Below are positions 38,104 through 47,767 of a DNA stretch of 64,000 nucleotides, one piece after another. Under the pieces are notes generated by a model that saw only the letters and a program-made list of their open reading frames with translations, did no database searches and was not told where the DNA came from. The DNA comes from Microbulbifer donghaiensis (GTDB lineage: Bacteria; Pseudomonadota; Gammaproteobacteria; Pseudomonadales; Cellvibrionaceae): the NCBI RefSeq assembly GCF_900129095.1, contig NZ_FQVA01000003.1:1-64000 (forward strand), written 5' to 3'. The translations under genes and the position numbers were made by a program. Numbering within the stretch: position 1 is the first letter of the stretch; each line of letters begins with the position of its first letter.

Positions 38104-39170
38104 GGCTGTCCCTCCCCTGCACTGACGACGGGTTCTTCCGGGCGGAAGGCGCCGGTAAAGGCCGCCAGGTCGTTAATCTTTTCGCCGGCGAGGCCGCTGG
38201 CGATCGCATCCTGGGCCATGGCCACCCCCTGCTCCGCCGTGTCCGCCACACCGCTGACATAGATCGCGAGGCCGGCGTTCAGCGCAATGATATCCGCCGC
38301 CTTCTGTCCGGCATCCGTGGCCCGCTTGCCCAGCGCATCGCGAATCAGCGCCAGCGACTCCTCAGAGCCGGATACACAGAGCCCGTCGAGGTCGCGGCGT
38401 TCTATGCCGAAATCCTCAGGGCAGATATTGCGCTCGCGAATTACGCCGTCTTTCAGTTCCACTGCGAAGGTGTCCGCGGCGAGGCTCACTTCATCGAGTC
38501 CGTCCTCGCTGTGCAATACCAGGACATGCTCGGACCCCAAACTCTGCAACACCTCGGCGAGAATGCGGCAATAGCGTTTATCGTAAACCCCGATAACCTG
38601 GCGTTTCACGCTGGCGGGATTGGTCAGTGGGCCGAGCAGATTGAAGATGGTGCGCATGCCGAGGGCTTTACGGGCCGGCCCCACATGGCGCACGGCACGG
38701 TGAAAACTGGGTGCAAACATAAAGCCCACACCGATGGTATCGACGCAGCGCCCAACCTGCGCAGGCGTCAGCTCCAGGAAAATACCCGCGCGCTCGAGCA
38801 GATCGGCGGCACCACTACTGGAGGACACCGAGCGATTGCCATGCTTGGCAACCCGCGCGCCCGCCGCCGCGGCGACAAAGCTGGACGCACTGGAGACATT
38901 GAACAGGTTTGCCCCGTCGCCGCCGGTGCCGACGATATCCACTGCATTGGTCAGATCCAATGCTACCGGGGTCGCGAGCTCGCGCATGACCTCGACGGCG
39001 CCGGCAATTTCCTCGACGGTTTCGCCGCGTATCCGCAGCGCTACCAGAAAAGCCCCTATCTGTGCATCTTCCGCCTCGCCACACATGATCTGCCCGATCG
39101 CCTCGCGCATTTCCGCACGGCTCAGATGTTCACCGTCAACCAGTTTGGCAATCGCCTGTTGAATCGTCAC
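38100..39170 (-). CDS. trpD: Anthranilate phosphoribosyltransferase
   Basis: 356 aa. Transfers phosphoribose from PRPP to anthranilate. Key motifs are [15 protein letters not shown] (PRPP loop) and [18 protein letters not shown] (substrate site); [24 protein letters not shown] is also present. It begins 73 bp after trpG and overlaps trpC by 4 bp. Confidence 0.97.
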   Translation of the reverse strand: MTIQQAIAKLVDGEHLSRAEMREAIGQIMCGEAEDAQIGAFLVALRIRGETVEEIAGAVEVMRELATPVALDLTNAVDIVGTGGDGANLFNVSSASSFVAAAAGARVAKHGNRSVSSSSGAADLLERAGIFLELTPAQVGRCVDTIGVGFMFAPSFHRAVRHVGPARKALGMRTIFNLLGPLTNPASVKRQVIGVYDKRYCRILAEVLQSLGSEHVLVLHSEDGLDEVSLAADTFAVELKDGVIRERNICPEDFGIERRDLDGLCVSGSEESLALIRDALGKRATDAGQKAADIIALNAGLAIYVSGVADTAEQGVAMAQDAIASGLAGEKINDLAAFTGAFRPEEPVVSAGEGQP

Positions 39171-39243
39171 TTTGCTCTCCCCTACAGATTCTGTTTTCTT
39201 CCCGAAGGCAGCCGCATTGATTTGCGCCCTCCCTGAACCGGCG

Positions 39244-39822
39244 TCAGGACTCCAGGAAATTTCTCAGCATATCGTGGCCGTGCTGAGTCAGAATGGATTC
39301 GGGATGGAACTGCACTCCCTCCACCGCCAACTCGCGGTGACGTAAACCCATGATTTCGTCGATTTCGCCACTTTCGGTTTCCGTCCAGGCGGTGATTTCC
39401 AGACACTGCGGCAGGCTGTCCTTTTCCACGACCAGCGAGTGATAACGGGTAGCCTCGAAAGGATTGGACAGCCCGTGGAACACCCCGAGATTATTGTGCA
39501 CTATGGGTGATGTCTTGCCGTGCATCACCTGGCGCGCGCGCACCACCTTGCCGCCAAACACCTGACCGATACTCTGATGTCCGAGGCAAACACCCAGTAT
39601 CGGAGTCCGCCCGGCAAAGCGGCGGATGGTCTCCATGGAAATACCGGCCTCATTTGGCGTACAGGGACCGGGAGAAATGACGATCTTCTCCGGCGCCATC
39701 TGTTCGATGTCGTCGACCGAAATCTCGTCGTTGCGCTTGACCACCACCTCGGCACCGAGCTCTGCCAGATACTGCACCACGTTCCAGGTGAAGGAATCGT
39801 AGTTATCGATCATCAGAATCAT
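39244..39822 (-). CDS. trpG: Anthranilate synthase glutamine amidotransferase subunit
   Basis: 192 aa from the ATG at 39820-39822, where [14 protein letters not shown] begins; the longer open frame lies inside the ion-channel gene. Class I glutaminase with [10 protein letters not shown] (Cys nucleophile), the oxyanion SPGPCTP, and the His-Glu pair in [10 protein letters not shown]. Supplies ammonia to TrpE (and possibly PabB). Its ATG overlaps the TGA of the channel gene, so translation is coupled. Confidence 0.97.
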   Translation of the reverse strand: MILMIDNYDSFTWNVVQYLAELGAEVVVKRNDEISVDDIEQMAPEKIVISPGPCTPNEAGISMETIRRFAGRTPILGVCLGHQSIGQVFGGKVVRARQVMHGKTSPIVHNNLGVFHGLSNPFEATRYHSLVVEKDSLPQCLEITAWTETESGEIDEIMGLRHRELAVEGVQFHPESILTQHGHDMLRNFLES

Positions 39823-40682
39823 TGCTCGGCTCCCTTGGCCAAAGGTGAAGATGCGGTCCGCTCCATACGCTTTTGCAGGCGCGCCAGGGCGTCCTGTGTC
39901 GCGCGCAGCTCGCGCAGAATTTCGGTCTGGCTCGGCGGCAACTGCAGTTCGTCCAGACGCCGCAGCTTGGCCTCTTCCAGGTTGTTCAGCACTACGCCGA
40001 TAAACAGGTTGATCATCACGAAGGCACCCATCACGACAAAGCTGACAAAATAGAGCCAGGCCCACGGCATGGACTCCATGGCCGTGTACATGATGTCGGT
40101 CCAGTCCTCAAAGGTGACGATGCGGAACAGGCTCAACAGCGCGATCGGCAGGTTGCGCCAGTGCGTCGGGTCTATCTCACTGAAGAGGAAATAGCCGGCA
40201 ACGCCGTAGATATAAAAAATAATGCCCATCAGCAGCGAAATATGGAACATGCTGGGCAGGCTGCGCAGCAGTGTATCCACCAGCAGGCGCAGTTCCGGAA
40301 ATGCCGACACCAGTCGCAGCACACGCAACACCCTGACCAGGCGGGCGAGTGTCGCCAGCGGTCCGGCGGCGGGGATCAGGCTCAGCGCAATAATACTGAA
40401 ATCGAAGCAGTTCCAGCCGCTGGCGAAGTAGCGCCAGGGGCGATTGCCGTGCGCGGCCATCTTGATCGCGGCCTCAACGACAAAGGCCAGCAGAATCAGT
40501 TGATTGATGCCGGCCAGCAGGCCGCCAAAGCGCTCGGTCACCCAAGTCGATGTTTCCAGCCCGATAACGACACCGTTCAGTAGAATCAGGCCAATGATAA
40601 ACTGGCTGAAAAGCGGCGCCGCGACCAGCCGCGCACAGCGCTCGGCAAGCGATAATATCGGTGAAATACTAACTTCGTTCAT
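39819..40682 (-). CDS. Voltage-gated cation channel (single-domain, NaChBac-like) inside the trp operon
   Basis: 287 aa, six transmembrane helices. S4 is [17 protein letters not shown] with arginines at 114, 117, 120 and 123. The pore loop selectivity filter is TFEDWTD (190-196). A C-terminal coiled coil follows ([19 protein letters not shown]). The filter glutamate is conserved with bacterial Nav channels, but two extra Asp are at the positions that make engineered NavAb calcium-selective. It starts 5 bp after the trpE stop and overlaps trpG by 4 bp, so it is co-transcribed with tryptophan genes. Confidence 0.88.
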   Translation of the reverse strand: MNEVSISPILSLAERCARLVAAPLFSQFIIGLILLNGVVIGLETSTWVTERFGGLLAGINQLILLAFVVEAAIKMAAHGNRPWRYFASGWNCFDFSIIALSLIPAAGPLATLARLVRVLRVLRLVSAFPELRLLVDTLLRSLPSMFHISLLMGIIFYIYGVAGYFLFSEIDPTHWRNLPIALLSLFRIVTFEDWTDIMYTAMESMPWAWLYFVSFVVMGAFVMINLFIGVVLNNLEEAKLRRLDELQLPPSQTEILRELRATQDALARLQKRMERTASSPLAKGAEQ

Positions 40683-40687
40683 TGCTG

Positions 40688-42178
40688 TTAATTCGCTGTG
40701 TCACTACTGCCAGACAGAGCCATGGCCGCTGCGCGGAACAGTGCGCGGGCCTTGTTCATGGTTTCATCCCACTCGGCCTGCGGGTCCGAGTCTGCCACCA
40801 GGCCGGCGCCGGCCTGGATAAATAATTGACCGTCCTTGATGACCGCGGTGCGAATGGCGATGGCCGTATCCATATTGCCATTCCAGGCCAGATAGCCGAC
40901 GGCACCGCCGTAAATGCCGCGCTTTTCCGGCTCCAGCTCGTCGATGATCTCCATCGCGCGGATCTTCGGCGCCCCCGACAAGGTGCCGGCCGGCAGTGCC
41001 GCGCGCAGCGCGTCTATCGCCGACAGCCCCGCCTTCAGCTTGCCGGTGACATTGGAAGTGATGTGCATTACATGGGAGTAGCGCTCCACCACCATCTTCT
41101 CGGTGACCTGCACACTGCCGGTCTCCGCCACCCGGCCCACATCGTTGCGCCCCAGGTCAATCAGCATCAGGTGTTCTGCCAGCTCCTTCGGATCCGCCAG
41201 CAGCTCCCTCTCCAGCGCCTGGTCCTCGTCGTCGGTGGCACCGCGACGGCGCGTACCGGCCAGCGGTCGCACGGTCATCTCGCCCTCTTCTAGGTGCACG
41301 AGGATTTCCGGACTGGAACCCACCACCTGGTGGTCGCCCAGGTCGAGAAAATACATGTAAGGTGAGGGATTCAGGCTGCGCAGGGCGCGATAGAAATTCA
41401 GCGGCGGCGCGTCAAAGGGCGCCGATAGCCGCTGCGATGGCACCACCTGCATGACGTCGCCGGCGAGCACGTATTCCTTGACGGTATCCACCGCCTGTTT
41501 GAACGCCTCTTCACCGAAGTGCGAGTGGAAGGCACTCTCGTCGATGGCATTGCCATCCAGGTCCAGCGGCACGGTATCCGGCAGCGGCTGTGCCAGCTTG
41601 CCGACCAGCTCATCGAGGCGCCGCTGTGCGCGCTCGAACGCCTCTTCCTGCTCGGGGTCCGCGTGCACGATAAAGATCACCGCCCCGGCAAGGTTGTCGA
41701 ACACCACCAGCTCATCGCTGACCATCAGCAGGATATCCGGATTGCCGAGTGTGTCCGGCGGTGTGCTGTCGGCCAGGCGCGGCTCGATATAGCGCACACA
41801 GTCATAGCCGAAATAGCCCACCAGGCCCCCGTTGAAGCGCGGCAGATTCGGCAGCTCGGGCACCCGATAGCGGTGCTGGAATGCCTCCACGAATGCCAGT
41901 GGATCGGCGGATTCGTGCCGTTCCACCACCTCGCCATCCCGCTCGACCGTGACCTCGTGATCGCGCACCCGCAGCAGGGTCCGCGCCGGCAGCCCGATAA
42001 TTGAGTAACGGCCCCACTTCTCCCCCCCTTGCACCGACTCCAGCAGATAGCTGAAGCGGCCGGCGGCCAGTTTCAGGTAGGTAGACAGGGGCGTTTCTAT
42101 ATCTGCCAGCACACGGCGCACCAGCGGTATGCGATTGTAGCCCGCGGACGCAAGTTGGGCGTATTCACTTGGGGTCAT
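40688..42178 (-). CDS. trpE: Anthranilate synthase component I
   Basis: 496 aa chorismate-using enzyme. The N-terminal feedback domain has the tryptophan-binding element LLES (in [12 protein letters not shown]). The catalytic domain has VVPSQRL, the [16 protein letters not shown] [34 protein letters not shown] and [14 protein letters not shown]. Reads from a promoter at 42400-42428 through a leader with a Trp-rich peptide. Confidence 0.97.
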   Translation of the reverse strand: MTPSEYAQLASAGYNRIPLVRRVLADIETPLSTYLKLAAGRFSYLLESVQGGEKWGRYSIIGLPARTLLRVRDHEVTVERDGEVVERHESADPLAFVEAFQHRYRVPELPNLPRFNGGLVGYFGYDCVRYIEPRLADSTPPDTLGNPDILLMVSDELVVFDNLAGAVIFIVHADPEQEEAFERAQRRLDELVGKLAQPLPDTVPLDLDGNAIDESAFHSHFGEEAFKQAVDTVKEYVLAGDVMQVVPSQRLSAPFDAPPLNFYRALRSLNPSPYMYFLDLGDHQVVGSSPEILVHLEEGEMTVRPLAGTRRRGATDDEDQALERELLADPKELAEHLMLIDLGRNDVGRVAETGSVQVTEKMVVERYSHVMHITSNVTGKLKAGLSAIDALRAALPAGTLSGAPKIRAMEIIDELEPEKRGIYGGAVGYLAWNGNMDTAIAIRTAVIKDGQLFIQAGAGLVADSDPQAEWDETMNKARALFRAAAMALSGSSDTAN

Positions 42179-42229
42179 GGCGACTCCGGCTAAGGTTCGA
42201 GACTATTCGAAGTATCGGGGATTCGGTTG

Positions 42230-42294
42230 GTGGGCGCCTAACCCCTGAATCGGGAGACGTGCCCACGAGGCGGCCGTAACGATAGCGGCTATCG
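42230..42294 (-). promoter_or_regulatory. trp leader secondary structures (possible attenuator)
   Basis: Between the leader-peptide stop and trpE (132 nt) lie a CGATAGC/GCTATCG hairpin (42280-42294) and a GTGGGC/GCCCAC stem (42230-42235 with 42261-42266). The GCTATCG arm can alternatively pair with CGATGGC, which includes a leader Trp codon. No T-run was found, so a standard intrinsic attenuator is not supported; Rho-dependent or translational control is possible. Confidence 0.4.
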
Positions 42295-42310
42295 ATTTGG
42301 CCTCAGCGGA

Positions 42311-42379
42311 TTACCGGCGCCATCGCCAGCTGGTGGTGTGGGGGGCCCAATTGTAATAGGCGTTGCTGTTCACGGACAT
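42311..42379 (-). CDS. trpL: trp operon leader peptide
   Basis: 22 codons: MSVNSNAYYNWAPHTTSWRW plus RR, with Trp at positions 11, 18 and 20. The start has GAGGGA just upstream. It begins about 14 nt after the predicted transcription start and ends 132 nt before trpE. Tryptophan is rare, so three Trp in 22 residues strongly suggests ribosome-mediated sensing. Too short for standard gene callers. Confidence 0.75.
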   Translation of the reverse strand: MSVNSNAYYNWAPHTTSWRWRR

Positions 42380-42399
42380 TCCCTCGTTGCAGGCGCTCA

Positions 42400-42428
42400 A
42401 GTGTACAAATCCCATCGCAGGCGGGCAA
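42400..42428 (-). promoter_or_regulatory. Sigma70 promoter of the trp operon
   Basis: On the minus strand TTGCCC (42423-42428), 17-bp spacer, TACACT (42400-42405). The -35 lies within the hairpin that follows rpe. No clear TrpR operator was recognised. Confidence 0.6.
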
Positions 42429-42443
42429 GGGTTTGCCCGCCTG
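42418..42443 (-). terminator. Hairpin after rpe
   Basis: Perfect 11-bp stem CAGGCGGGCAA/TTGCCCGCCTG (42418-42428 with 42433-42443), 4-nt loop, 8 bp beyond the rpe stop. No T-run. Its arm doubles as the -35 region of the trp promoter. Confidence 0.6.
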
Positions 42444-42451
42444 GTCACACA

Positions 42452-43114
42452 TCATCCCAGGTTCTTGCGCATCGCCGCGATGACTTCGCCATAGTCGCCC
42501 GCATTGAAGATTGCCGAGCCGGCGACAAAGGTGTCGGCACCGGCGGCGGCGATCTCGGCGATATTGTCGCGGGTGACGCCGCCGTCTATCTCGAGACGGA
42601 TGCTCTCGCCGGAGGCACCGATCAGCGCCCGCGCCTCGCGCAGCTTGTCCAGCGTGGCAGGAATGAATTTCTGCCCACCAAAGCCCGGGTTTACCGACAT
42701 CAGCAGGATCATGTCGAGCTTGTCCATCACGTATTTGGCCGCATCCAGGCCGGTGGCCGGATTGAATACCAGGCCGGCCTTGCAGCCGAGGCTGCGGATC
42801 AGCTGCAGGGAGCGATCCACATGTCGCGAGGCCTCCGGATGAAAGGTGATATAGGTGGCGCCGGCGTCGGCAAACATGCGGATCATGTCGTCCACCGGCT
42901 CTACCATCAGGTGCACATCGATGGGGGCCTCGACGCCGTGCTTGCGCAGCGCCTGGCAGACCATTGGCCCGATGGTCAGGTTCGGCACATAGTGATTGTC
43001 CATTACATCGAAATGCACCCAGTCAGCACCGGCCGCGAGCACCGCATCCACCTCCTCGCCGAGGCGGGCAAAATTCGCGGAGAGTATGGACGGGGCGATT
43101 TTGAAATCCGACAT
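42452..43114 (-). CDS. rpe: Ribulose-phosphate 3-epimerase
   Basis: 220 aa TIM-barrel enzyme of the pentose phosphate pathway, starting [19 protein letters not shown] at the ATG 43112-43114 (AAGGA 7 nt upstream). The open frame to 43129 uses a TTG and overlaps murU. Metal and catalytic residues are in [35 protein letters not shown] and EIDGGVT. Confidence 0.97.
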   Translation of the reverse strand: MSDFKIAPSILSANFARLGEEVDAVLAAGADWVHFDVMDNHYVPNLTIGPMVCQALRKHGVEAPIDVHLMVEPVDDMIRMFADAGATYITFHPEASRHVDRSLQLIRSLGCKAGLVFNPATGLDAAKYVMDKLDMILLMSVNPGFGGQKFIPATLDKLREARALIGASGESIRLEIDGGVTRDNIAEIAAAGADTFVAGSAIFNAGDYGEVIAAMRKNLG

Positions 43115-43125
43115 ATCGATATCCT

Positions 43126-43842
43126 TCAATTATTCTCTTTACCTGCACTCAGGCGCTGATCCAATCGCTGCAGGCGCTCAGGGGTGCCGACGTCACACCA
43201 GTCGCCCTCATAGAGTTCCGCCTGCAGCTTGTCCTCGTTATAGGTGAACACCTCGCCGAGTCCGAAACAGTGGCGGATCTTCGGGTATGCGGTCAGTATC
43301 TCGGGTCGCAGCCAGCTGATGCCGGCAAACGTATAGCGGGGTTTCACCGTGCCTGACAGTAGACCTGCGTCGATACCGAAGTCTCCTTCGGGATTGTGCG
43401 GCGGATTGGGCACCATCAGCAGGCGGCCGGGACAGTCAATCGGCAGCGGCCGTTCGATCCAGCGCGCCAGGTCGAAGTCGCACCAGACGTCGCCATTGAC
43501 CACCAGAAACGGATCGCCGCCGAGCAGCGGCAGTGCCTTGAGAACTCCGCCCGCAGTCTCCAGCGGGTCGTCCTCTTTCTCGACCGAGTAGCGGATCTCC
43601 AGGCCCCAGCGCTCGCCGTCGCCCAACTGCGCACGGATCATAGGGCCGAGGTGGCCAAGGTTAATCACTACGCGCTGCACGCCGATACCGGCCAGGCGGT
43701 CCAGCGCATATTCGATCAGTGGCTTGCCGGCGACCGACAGCAGCGGCTTGGGGGCGCGGTCGGTCAGCGGACGCATGCGCTTACCAAAGCCGGCGGCCAA
43801 AACCATCGCGGTCGGAATCGGATTCTCTTTGCGGTCGGTCAT
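43126..43842 (-). CDS. murU: N-acetylmuramate alpha-1-phosphate uridylyltransferase
   Basis: 238 aa nucleotidyltransferase, signature [15 protein letters not shown]...PKPLL, plus [10 protein letters not shown] metal site. With AmgK, encoded 30 bp upstream on the same strand, it converts recycled MurNAc to UDP-MurNAc, bypassing de novo synthesis and fosfomycin's target. The amgK-murU pair divergent from lptD matches the Pseudomonas arrangement. Confidence 0.93.
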   Translation of the reverse strand: MTDRKENPIPTAMVLAAGFGKRMRPLTDRAPKPLLSVAGKPLIEYALDRLAGIGVQRVVINLGHLGPMIRAQLGDGERWGLEIRYSVEKEDDPLETAGGVLKALPLLGGDPFLVVNGDVWCDFDLARWIERPLPIDCPGRLLMVPNPPHNPEGDFGIDAGLLSGTVKPRYTFAGISWLRPEILTAYPKIRHCFGLGEVFTYNEDKLQAELYEGDWCDVGTPERLQRLDQRLSAGKENN

Positions 43843-43872
43843 CGAGATATTCTGTGCGGTTACTCTGTCGGG

Positions 43873-44958
43873 TTATTTGCGGCGGTCGCCGGCGCTGCGA
43901 TAGTCGCGGTACCAGTCTTGGTCCTCGATCAGCGGCAGGAGTTCGGCGCGGAACCAATCGGCGAACGGCTTCAATTCAGGGTAGCGTTCGGAGACTTCCA
44001 GCGCATAGCGGATCACCAGTGGCAGATCCGGCAGATACCCCTGTTTGCCGTCGCGCAGGTAGAGGCGGGGAAAGAGCCCCAACACCTTGATGTGCCGCTG
44101 CAGCCCCATCCAGTCGAACCAGCGCAGGAAGGTCTCCGGCGCCACCGACTCCAGTACACCGGCAGCTTCGGCAGTGGCGGCATAAGACAGCGCCCAGCGC
44201 TCCACCCGCTCCCGCGGCCATCGTATATAGCAATCGCGCAGCAGCGAAGCCAGGTCGTAGGTGACCGGCCCCCAAACCGCGTCCTGGAAGTCCACCACCC
44301 CGGGACGCTCGCCGTCGCGAATCATCAGGTTACGGCTGTGATAATCACGGTGAACCAGTACCTGCGGCTGCTCCGCCGCACTGTCCAGCAGCAGGCTGAA
44401 TGTCCTCTCCAGCAGCGCGTTGTCCGCATCGCCAAGCTGGTGGCCGAGCAGTTTTTCCGCCAGCCACTCCGGCAGTATGCGCATTTCCGTCAGCAGAAGC
44501 TCGCGACTGTAGGCTGGAAACAGGTCATCGGCGGGCGGCGGTATCTGCTGCAGGCACAGCAGCTCGCTCAGCACCTCGGCATACAGCCCCTCGACGCTGT
44601 CCTCATTGAGGAGACTCAACAGTTGGCTGTCACCCAGATCCTCCAGCAGCATAAAGCCGTGCTCCACATCCGCCGCGGCAATCATCGGCGTGTGGATGCC
44701 GTAGCGACGCAGGTAGTCGGCCACGGCGACAAAGCGGGCGGGGTTGGTGCGCTGCGGCGGCGAATCCACCACGATCATCTGAGGGTTGGTCAGGGTGCGA
44801 AAATAGCGGCGAAAACCGGCGTCGCCGGCCAGGTTCTTCAACGGTGCGGAGCTTTCGAGCCCCAAAACACGCCCGACCCAACGGCTTAACGCCTCGCGCC
44901 TCCCATCAGGCTGCTCATCGCGCGATTTAACTGTTGCGCCAGTTGAAGGCTCACTCAT
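43873..44958 (-). CDS. amgK: N-acetylmuramate/N-acetylglucosamine kinase
   Basis: 361 aa aminoglycoside-phosphotransferase-fold sugar kinase phosphorylating MurNAc at the anomeric position. Catalytic loop VHRDYHSRNLM and the metal site VVDFQDAVWGP are present; the N-terminal nucleotide region has FRRYFRTL. Followed by murU. Divergent from lptD across a 226-bp gap in which a TAGAAT -10-like hexamer (about 45084-45089) precedes lptD. Confidence 0.92.
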   Translation of the reverse strand: MSEPSTGATVKSRDEQPDGRREALSRWVGRVLGLESSAPLKNLAGDAGFRRYFRTLTNPQMIVVDSPPQRTNPARFVAVADYLRRYGIHTPMIAAADVEHGFMLLEDLGDSQLLSLLNEDSVEGLYAEVLSELLCLQQIPPPADDLFPAYSRELLLTEMRILPEWLAEKLLGHQLGDADNALLERTFSLLLDSAAEQPQVLVHRDYHSRNLMIRDGERPGVVDFQDAVWGPVTYDLASLLRDCYIRWPRERVERWALSYAATAEAAGVLESVAPETFLRWFDWMGLQRHIKVLGLFPRLYLRDGKQGYLPDLPLVIRYALEVSERYPELKPFADWFRAELLPLIEDQDWYRDYRSAGDRRK

Positions 44959-45184
44959 GCGCCGCTTCTACTCCAGTGATTTGGCCGCATTGTAACCGCG
45001 GCGCCGGCAGCGTCCAGCGACGACGGTACAATTCTGCGGGTATCAAGGCCGGGAAGCCGCTATTAACCCTATCTACATTCAAGTAGAATCGTCCGCTGAT
45101 TTTTGCGTGCTTCATCACAAGACCTGTTGTTGCGCGCGCCTCCCGAAGGAAGAAACACTAAAGATAGCCGGAACATATCACTTA

Positions 45185-47767
45185 ATGCTGGAAGCTTCCC
45201 GGTGGCATCGTCTCACGCTGGCGATTGCACGAATTTCACGCCCACGTTCGCTCGCCATCGGCCTGATCGCCGCGCAACCGCTGTGGGCGCAAGCGGCGGA
45301 GCCCACCGCGCCCGCAGAACCCGATTACAACCCCTATCTCTATCTGGACTGGCTGCCTAAATGGCAACTCACACCGGAACAGCGCGCAGCCATGCCGGCG
45401 GTCTGCTCCGGCGCCTTCGTCGCACCTCCGCAGAATTACCCTGACGCCAGTCTGGTACCGGATGAAGCGCCCCTGCGCGCCACCGCCGACCAGTCCAAGT
45501 GGCTGGACGATGGAACCGCCGAGTTGCGTGGCAATGTGCAAATCACCCAGGGCTACCGCCAGCTGTTCGCCGACCAGGTAGACGTCAACCAAAGCGAGAA
45601 AACCGCCTATTTGCGCGGCGCCATCGAGATCCGCGAACCCAGCCTGCTGGTACGCGGCGCGGCCGCCGAGGTGCACACCGACAGCAAGGCGGCAGCCATC
45701 GAGGACGCCACATATGTGGTACATGATGCCTTCGTTCACGGCAGTGCCGACCACGCCTCGCGCGAAGCCAGCGGCGAACTGACCCTCACCCAGGGCAATT
45801 ACACCCGCTGCGAGCCCGGCAAAGAGTTCTGGCGCGTGTACGGCGGCGAGATCAGCATCGACAATGTCGAGCGCCAGGGTGTAGCGCGCAACGTGCGCCT
45901 GGAAGTCCTCGACGTGCCGGTATTTTATTTCCCCTATATGCGTTTTCCGGTCGGCGACGCCCGCCTGTCGGGCCTGCTGTTCCCCAGCATCAGCAACAGC
46001 GACAAAAACGGCTGGGATGTCGCCATCCCCTACTACTGGAATATCGCACCGCAAATGGACGCGACCATTGTCCCGCGTTACATCCAGTACCGCGGTACCG
46101 GTGCCGAAGCGGAAGTGCGCCACCTGAGCGAAGTCTTTAGCACGGAGCTGCGCCTTGCCGGCCTGCCCAATGACAAAGGCGGCAATGATGAAGATGCTCG
46201 CAACCTGATCCGCGACGGCTTCCCCGAGGACCTGGTGTTGCCGGCCAAGGGCAAGGATCGCTGGCTGTTGAACCTGGAGCAACTGGGCGGCACCGGCAGT
46301 TTCTGGCGCACCAACATCGACTACACCAAGGTCAGCGACCCGGACTTTTTCCGCGACTTGGACACGGCCAACCTGAGCGTCTCCGCGGAGACCCAGGTAA
46401 GCCAGATGGCCCAGGGCAGCCTGCTGGGCGAGCACTGGCGCGCCACGCTGCGCGCCCAGGATTACCAGCTGCTGGTAAAAGACAGATTCGACGTCTACAG
46501 CCAGCTGCCGCGCCTCGATATCGATGGCGATTACCGCTGGGGCGACTGGCTGCTGAGCATGCGCAATCAGGTCACCAGCTGGGATCACGACGACACCCAG
46601 ACGATCCGCTTTATTCGCGATACCGGCAACCCGGACAGCGTTACGGAAAGTACCCGCAACTTCGTCACCGCCGAACGTCTGCGGCTCGACTACGAGCTGA
46701 GCTGGGACCAGCAGTGGCTGTGGGGCTATATCAAGCCGAGCCTGGCCGCGCGCTATCTCGGCTACAAGCTGGACGACAAGTTTCTGAAGCCGGAGAGCAG
46801 CGACACCCCGGAAGCCTCCGCCGGACAATTCACCCTGGATACCGGGCTCTTTTTCGAGCGCGACAGCCAGGCGTTCGGCCGCGACTACGTGCAGACCCTG
46901 GAGCCGCGACTGTTTGCCCTGGTCAGCAGTAACGCCGACCAGAGCGATTTTTTCGATGTCACCGAGGATCCGCTCGACGGCGGCAGCGACCTGCTGTTCG
47001 ATACGTCCCTGTTCACGTTCAGTTACGACCAGCTGTTCCGCAACAGCCGCTTTACCGGCAGCGACCGCATCGACGACGCCGATCGCGTAGCGCTGGGCCT
47101 GACCACGCGCTTTATCGACCCACTGAGTGGCCGCGACCTGCTGGCTGCCAGTGTCGGGCAAATCTTCTATTCCAACGATACGCGCATCGATCGCTCGGAG
47201 ATTGTAGAGGATGCAGCGCCGCGCTCAGAGCTCGCCGCCCGCGTGGAGAGTCGGCCGATCCAGTCACTGCGTATCGGCAGTGAAATCGTCTACGACGACA
47301 GTGAGCACAATATCAACCGCGGCAATTTCAGCCTGCGCTATCTGGACGATGACTTCCGCATCTTCAACCTGGGCTATTACTATCAGCGCAAGAACAGCTT
47401 TTTCCTGAACGCCGACGGCGAACTGACCGACGCCTCGACCAAACAGGCCAACGCCTCGGCAGTCCTGCCGGTCAATGCGCATACTTCTGTGCTGGCCGGT
47501 GCCGCCTATGATCTGACCTACGAGCGGGAACTGGAATACCTGGCGGGCGTCGAATATGACAGCTGTTGCTATAGAGCGCGCCTGGTATGGCGGCGCACCC
47601 TCGACAATGATCTCGCTGACGTGGTCGCACCGGAAGACCTGAAATACGACGAGGGCGTCTATCTGGAGATTCAGCTGAAAGGTCTCGCCGGCCTCGGCAC
47701 TACCGTGACGGGTATGCTCAGCCAGGGCATTGCCAACTTTGATCAGAGAGAAGTACTGAAACAGTGA
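45185..47767 (+). CDS. lptD: LPS-assembly outer-membrane protein LptD
   Basis: Inserts lipopolysaccharide into the outer leaflet with LptE. 860 aa from the ATG at 45185, chosen because it gives a signal peptide ending PLWAQA; a longer frame from a GTG at 45107 would put 26 residues ahead. OstA/LptA-like jellyroll at about 85-230 (AELRGNVQITQGYRQLFADQV), then a large beta-barrel. Cysteines occur near the N-terminus (PAVCSG), mid-region (YTRCEPGK) and as a CC pair at the C-terminal YDSCCYRARL, as expected for the LptD disulfide. Coupled to surA. Confidence 0.94.
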   Translation: MLEASRWHRLTLAIARISRPRSLAIGLIAAQPLWAQAAEPTAPAEPDYNPYLYLDWLPKWQLTPEQRAAMPAVCSGAFVAPPQNYPDASLVPDEAPLRATADQSKWLDDGTAELRGNVQITQGYRQLFADQVDVNQSEKTAYLRGAIEIREPSLLVRGAAAEVHTDSKAAAIEDATYVVHDAFVHGSADHASREASGELTLTQGNYTRCEPGKEFWRVYGGEISIDNVERQGVARNVRLEVLDVPVFYFPYMRFPVGDARLSGLLFPSISNSDKNGWDVAIPYYWNIAPQMDATIVPRYIQYRGTGAEAEVRHLSEVFSTELRLAGLPNDKGGNDEDARNLIRDGFPEDLVLPAKGKDRWLLNLEQLGGTGSFWRTNIDYTKVSDPDFFRDLDTANLSVSAETQVSQMAQGSLLGEHWRATLRAQDYQLLVKDRFDVYSQLPRLDIDGDYRWGDWLLSMRNQVTSWDHDDTQTIRFIRDTGNPDSVTESTRNFVTAERLRLDYELSWDQQWLWGYIKPSLAARYLGYKLDDKFLKPESSDTPEASAGQFTLDTGLFFERDSQAFGRDYVQTLEPRLFALVSSNADQSDFFDVTEDPLDGGSDLLFDTSLFTFSYDQLFRNSRFTGSDRIDDADRVALGLTTRFIDPLSGRDLLAASVGQIFYSNDTRIDRSEIVEDAAPRSELAARVESRPIQSLRIGSEIVYDDSEHNINRGNFSLRYLDDDFRIFNLGYYYQRKNSFFLNADGELTDASTKQANASAVLPVNAHTSVLAGAAYDLTYERELEYLAGVEYDSCCYRARLVWRRTLDNDLADVVAPEDLKYDEGVYLEIQLKGLAGLGTTVTGMLSQGIANFDQREVLKQ

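Noticed and set aside
45236-47161. Long open frame opposite lptD
   Set aside because: Antisense shadow of a clear LptD; low-complexity Ala/Val/Gln composition, no family resemblance.
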